A DNA stretch of 64,000 nucleotides from Pseudobutyrivibrio ruminis HUN009 (GTDB lineage: Bacteria; Bacillota; Clostridia; Lachnospirales; Lachnospiraceae): NCBI RefSeq assembly GCF_000703005.1, contig NZ_JNLH01000001.1, forward strand, positions 2,535,001 to 2,599,000, given 5' to 3'. The translations under genes were made by a program, and so were the position numbers. Below, piece by piece: positions 60,733 to 64,000 of the stretch (positions are counted from its first letter, which is position 1; the number at the start of each line of letters is the position of its first letter). Under the pieces are notes generated by a model, which worked only from the letters and a program-made list of their open reading frames with translations, was not told where the DNA came from and searched no databases.

Positions 60733-61284
60733 TTAAGCGCAAATAAATGGACGTATTTCACAAGGAGCAAATTCCTGTATAACGCCGGCTAGTTTATCGC
60801 ATGGCATTGGATTTGGTTCCAATAACCAGCCACATATGTACTGGCAAATGCCACATACATACATCTTAATCAATGCCATCATTTCATCAGATAACTCATC
60901 TTTTCCTGTTTTACTTTTCACTTCTTTTACAAGTAAATCACGGTTTGTATTGGCCATCTGAAAAACAAAAGAATCCATCCCCTTGGTATTCTTTAATACG
61001 TTGATTATAAAAGACTTGTTTTCCATAAAATACTGTAGATTACAACTAATTACATCCTTCCATGTCCAGCCATCTTTCCCTACGTTTTTAATATGCTTTT
61101 GAGCTTCCTGCAAATAAATCCAAGTTATCAAATCATATTTATCCCTAAAATGATTGTAAAAAGTAGGCTGCGTCATACCACAATTATCTGTAATATTTGT
61201 AATCGTAATTTTATTAATTGGTTTTGTCTCTGCCAACTCTTTGAAAGATTCTGCCAAAATTTCCTTTGTTGACATCCTGTGCAT
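60733..61284 (-). CDS. TetR-family transcriptional regulator
   Basis: A 183-residue TetR/AcrR regulator. The N-terminal helix-turn-helix is ITITNITDNCGMTQPTFYNH (~24-43) followed by FRDKYDLI; the C-terminal ligand domain is helical and Cys-containing. AGGGGGAG precedes the ATG at 61284; an ATG at 61275 is also in frame. It is divergent from the DMT transporter gene and may repress it. Confidence 0.9.
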   Translation of the reverse strand: MHRMSTKEILAESFKELAETKPINKITITNITDNCGMTQPTFYNHFRDKYDLITWIYLQEAQKHIKNVGKDGWTWKDVISCNLQYFMENKSFIINVLKNTKGMDSFVFQMANTNRDLLVKEVKSKTGKDELSDEMMALIKMYVCGICQYICGWLLEPNPMPCDKLAGVIQEFAPCEIRPFICA

Positions 61285-61471
61285 AGCCTCTCCCCCTTCC
61301 TACTATGCTTATTTTACCAATATTTTTCTTGCAACTTCAATACCAACTTTATAAGGTGCAATTCACATAATTTAGTTATGACTTCTTGCTGACAGAAAAA
61401 TGAATTACGTGCTATACTCTTTAATTGTATAATGTGTGTTTGGGGAATAATCAAGAATTAGGAGACCAATT

Positions 61472-62335
61472 ATGACTAAAAATAATAAACTCAAGGGAAT
61501 AATATGTATCCTACTAGCCGCTGTTGGCTTTTCACTTATGACATTCTTTGTACGTATTTCAGGAGATTTGCCAACCATGCAAAAAGCCTTCTTTAGAAAC
61601 TTCGTGGCCATGTTTGTTGCCATTGCAGCTCTTCTAAGGGCCAACGTAGGAATTAAAGTTGAATGGCCAAGTATTCCACCTTTATTTGCAAGATGCTTTT
61701 TCGGAACATCAGGATTAATTGCAAACTTCTATGCTATTGATAGATTAGGAATTGCAGATGCCAATATGTTAAATAAGCTATCACCATTCTTTGCTATTAT
61801 TCTTTCGATTTTTATTTTGAAAGAATATCCAAAGCGTATTGATATTGCAGCAACTATCATTGCTTTTATTGGTGCATTATTCATCATCAGACCAACAGGC
61901 CTTATAACAGAAACTGTTCCTGCACTCATCGGCCTATTTGGTGGCTTTGGCGCAGGAACAGCATATGTTTGTGTCCGCAAGCTTGGACAACAGGGAGTAA
62001 AAACACCTGTTATCGTATTTTATTTTTCATTCTTTTCATGTGTGGTGACTCTGCCATTTTTAATAACAGATTTCGCACCAATGAATCCAACACAATTGCT
62101 CTGCCTACTTATGGCTGGCGTAAGTGCATCACTTGGACAATTTTCAATTACAACCGCTTACAAGTATGCACCAGCGAAAGAGATTTCCGTATTTGACTAT
62201 ACACAGGTTGTATTTGCGGCAATCCTTGGAATTATCTTCCTAGGTGAAATTCCTTCAATCCTCAGTATTGCAGGATATGCCATCATCATTGGTGTTGCAG
62301 TATTTAGATGGTACATGAATCTAAAAACTGAATAA
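61472..62335 (+). CDS. DMT-superfamily (EamA) transporter
   Basis: A 287-residue membrane protein with ten predicted spans and two EamA repeats, starting with KGIICILLAAVGFSLMTFFV. Members export metabolites such as amino acids, nucleotide sugars or drugs. AGGAGACC precedes the ATG. A CTGACA-N18-TATACT promoter is possible at ~61390-61419. The substrate is unknown; control by the divergent TetR protein is inference. Its stop is two bases from the stop of the convergent vanZ-like gene. Confidence 0.88.
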   Translation: MTKNNKLKGIICILLAAVGFSLMTFFVRISGDLPTMQKAFFRNFVAMFVAIAALLRANVGIKVEWPSIPPLFARCFFGTSGLIANFYAIDRLGIADANMLNKLSPFFAIILSIFILKEYPKRIDIAATIIAFIGALFIIRPTGLITETVPALIGLFGGFGAGTAYVCVRKLGQQGVKTPVIVFYFSFFSCVVTLPFLITDFAPMNPTQLLCLLMAGVSASLGQFSITTAYKYAPAKEISVFDYTQVVFAAILGIIFLGEIPSILSIAGYAIIIGVAVFRWYMNLKTE

Positions 62336-62337
62336 GC

Positions 62338-63381
62338 CTAAGATTCAAGGAAAATAATCTTAGTATCATCCGGGCCCATCACAGTCAGTATTCTATGATT
62401 TGTGTATGGGTCCGTTCCACATTCACTGGTAATTTCCGCTTTATCTAATCTTCTCTTTATTCCATCTAAATTATGATGTGCTAAAACAATTGACTGTGCA
62501 GGTATCTGGGTCTGTTTATTTAAGCAATGAACTTCCAGCGAAGTTCGTCCCATTGATAGAAGCAAGTTTGTCTGAGTAACATCCTTTGGAATAATAATCT
62601 TCTTAATCTGAAATCCCAAATCCTTTACATAGAAATTCCAAATCTCATCCTCATCTGTTGCCTGTAAAATAACTCGACTAATAGATAGTCTTTTAGCAAA
62701 TGGAAAAAGAACTCCATTTTTTGCCAGCTTCTTCCAGCGCTTATAATACTTAAAGTCCTTTCTCCACTCAGGATTTGTAAGAGTGTATGCACGGTGCATG
62801 TAAAGGGCTATGCCTATAAATCCACCAAATGTATCTGCTATAACATCCGCAGTATCGTATGTTCCACGCTTTGTGATAAGCTGTAAGTTTTCGATAAGTA
62901 ATGATGAAACAAAACACATAAGAAGCGATCTACTCCATGCATGATTTCTAAACCATCTGAAAATATATGGAAGTAAATATCCCATAGGAATAAATACCAT
63001 AACATTGAGATAGAATTCGATAAACTCTTCTTCTGGGAGCTCAATATCCTGCCATGTCATAGTGAAAATACTAAATCCTGCATTACGAACAACATAATCA
63101 GGATTTGGTGTTCTGGCAAGGAGCACAAGATAAAATAGAAAGCAAAGATAAATTACAAAAGCGGCATTTAAGATAGTTCGTCTGATAAGAGAACTTTTTC
63201 CAGCATTTTTGCTGGAGCTAACACCGCCTTGTAGATTTAAACCGATTTTGTTACAGATTTTATTATCAAAAAAAGGTAATAGATAGGCGAGGAGCAAAGC
63301 AATGATGGTTGCTCCTACGACTATTATTACATTTGAAATCCAATTATTTGCATAAAAATCATAAAAACTATTAAGTTCCAA
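62338..63381 (-). CDS. VanZ-like membrane protein fused to a VOC/glyoxalase-like domain
   Basis: A 347-residue fusion. Residues ~15-205 are a VanZ-like domain with four or five spans, including NVMVFIPMGYLLPYIFR and the SSLLIENLQLITKRGTYDTA segment ending in DVIADTFGGFIG. Residues ~225-347 form a soluble domain with the vicinal-oxygen-chelate/glyoxalase pattern (EIWNFYVKDLGFQI, SLEVHCLNKQ, ILTVMGPDDTKIIFLE). VanZ proteins are linked to glycopeptide tolerance; the role of the extra domain is unknown. Confidence 0.8.
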   Translation of the reverse strand: MELNSFYDFYANNWISNVIIVVGATIIALLLAYLLPFFDNKICNKIGLNLQGGVSSSKNAGKSSLIRRTILNAAFVIYLCFLFYLVLLARTPNPDYVVRNAGFSIFTMTWQDIELPEEEFIEFYLNVMVFIPMGYLLPYIFRWFRNHAWSRSLLMCFVSSLLIENLQLITKRGTYDTADVIADTFGGFIGIALYMHRAYTLTNPEWRKDFKYYKRWKKLAKNGVLFPFAKRLSISRVILQATDEDEIWNFYVKDLGFQIKKIIIPKDVTQTNLLLSMGRTSLEVHCLNKQTQIPAQSIVLAHHNLDGIKRRLDKAEITSECGTDPYTNHRILTVMGPDDTKIIFLES

Positions 63382-63483
63382 TTATTGTCTCCAATCTAAA
63401 AGCAGTACTTATATTGTAAAAAGTATACTTAGTAATTGTCAACAATTTGTGTAAAGGACATCAGATTAATTATTTAATCTGTT

Positions 63484-64000
63484 TTATAGATGCTCTTTTC
63501 GCATCATTAAAAAAGCTAATAATAATAACATACTTGATATTAAAATACACCTATATCCTAAAATGATAGATAAAATGCCACCGATACCTGCTCCTATCGC
63601 AAATACGATAATAATGCCATAGTAGTGCATTGCCTTTTTTAAAGCACCTTTTTCATGGTTTCTAAGGTAAACTGATAGGCTCTCTGTACCGCTTCTCAGG
63701 TTGCCAATGCACATGGTGCTTGCATATGGATATCCGTTGACCTTTCTAAAGGACTGGACTTGCATAGCACATGCTAAGGATACTAAAACATTTGCCAGTA
63801 CATTTAAAGAAGCTGGCACAAATGCTACAGCCGATAATACTATAATCTCTATCAAAAGTATTATCTGACGCCAATGAATCTTTTTAGCATTTCGATAATG
63901 GAAGCTGACTTGCTCTGCAATAAGTATTCCTACTGCAAAAGAAAGAATAGGCAATAAGTAATGCAGCCCCTTTGCCCACTCTCTTTGCATTAAATGCTGA
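63484..64000 (-). CDS. YoaK/DUF1275-family membrane protein, 5' end cut by window edge
   Basis: At least 172 residues visible; the frame is open through position 64000, so the start lies outside. Five to six membrane spans; the segment WAKGLHYLLPILSFAVGILI, the Pro-rich VPASLNVLANVLVSLACAMQ and the FRKVNGYPYASTMCIGNLRSGTESL motif match DUF1275. The function is unknown. The ATG at 63990 is internal. Confidence 0.88.
   Translation of the reverse strand, partial: QHLMQREWAKGLHYLLPILSFAVGILIAEQVSFHYRNAKKIHWRQIILLIEIIVLSAVAFVPASLNVLANVLVSLACAMQVQSFRKVNGYPYASTMCIGNLRSGTESLSVYLRNHEKGALKKAMHYYGIIIVFAIGAGIGGILSIILGYRCILISSMLLLLAFLMMRKEHL

Overview
The window looks like a chromosome segment of an anaerobic, low-GC Firmicute, most likely a Lachnospiraceae member of the Butyrivibrio/Pseudobutyrivibrio kind. 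The basis is AddAB recombination genes, a dgt-dnaG-rpoD-trmK-kinase gene order, CarD, a DUF6465-type Lys/Ala-rich protein, an apparently PPi-type phosphofructokinase, strong AGGAGG ribosome binding sites and AT-rich spacers. This is inferred from protein families; no marker such as 16S rRNA is present.

Layout, left to right. 0-9 kb: the start of a GH13 alpha-glucosidase (cut by the edge, with an apparent frameshift near its start), a CIRCE-controlled htpG, a rhodanese/TtcA-like fusion, a thioesterase, and a sugar ABC transporter operon (binding protein, two permeases, LacI regulator) with a LacI-type operator on its -35 box. 9-24 kb: an acyltransferase, a DUF6465 protein, a PrsA-like foldase, addAB, an amidohydrolase, PPi-PFK, PAP2, carD and RNase P RNA. 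24-31 kb: the core information-processing block. 31-34 kb: an accessory stretch with a GNAT enzyme, an orphan 440-residue protein and a zinc-ribbon protein.

34.14-42.04 kb is an integrated mobilizable element in the 3' end of a tRNA-Leu(AAG) gene. Its borders are a 21-bp direct repeat (attL/attR). It carries a candidate Fst-like type I toxin-antitoxin pair, RepL, three cargo ORFs, a MobV relaxase broken by an in-frame stop, a VirD4-type coupling protein and a tyrosine integrase. 42-47 kb: a surface O-acylation set (SGNH hydrolase, MBOAT, membrane-anchored carboxylesterase), a second identical tRNA-Leu(AAG), an unannotated three-repeat RNA candidate and tRNA-Leu(CAG). 47-52 kb: housekeeping genes. 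52-58 kb: a thiamin operon thiEDSFGHC under a TPP riboswitch with a terminator.

58.18-58.80 kb is a single imperfect hairpin of about 620 nt with GC-rich outer arms and a branched apex. It holds no convincing gene and sits directly behind a radical SAM gene whose promoter is overlapped by a near-perfect Fur box. 59-64 kb: radical SAM, OhrR, TetR, a DMT exporter, a VanZ-VOC fusion and a YoaK-family membrane protein cut by the right edge.

The strongest candidates for something undescribed are the giant hairpin, the three-repeat RNA at 46.7 kb, the toxin-antitoxin pair on the island and the multi-stem region at 37.9-38.15 kb. All coordinates of non-coding elements come from reading the sequence by eye; no folding or homology search was run.
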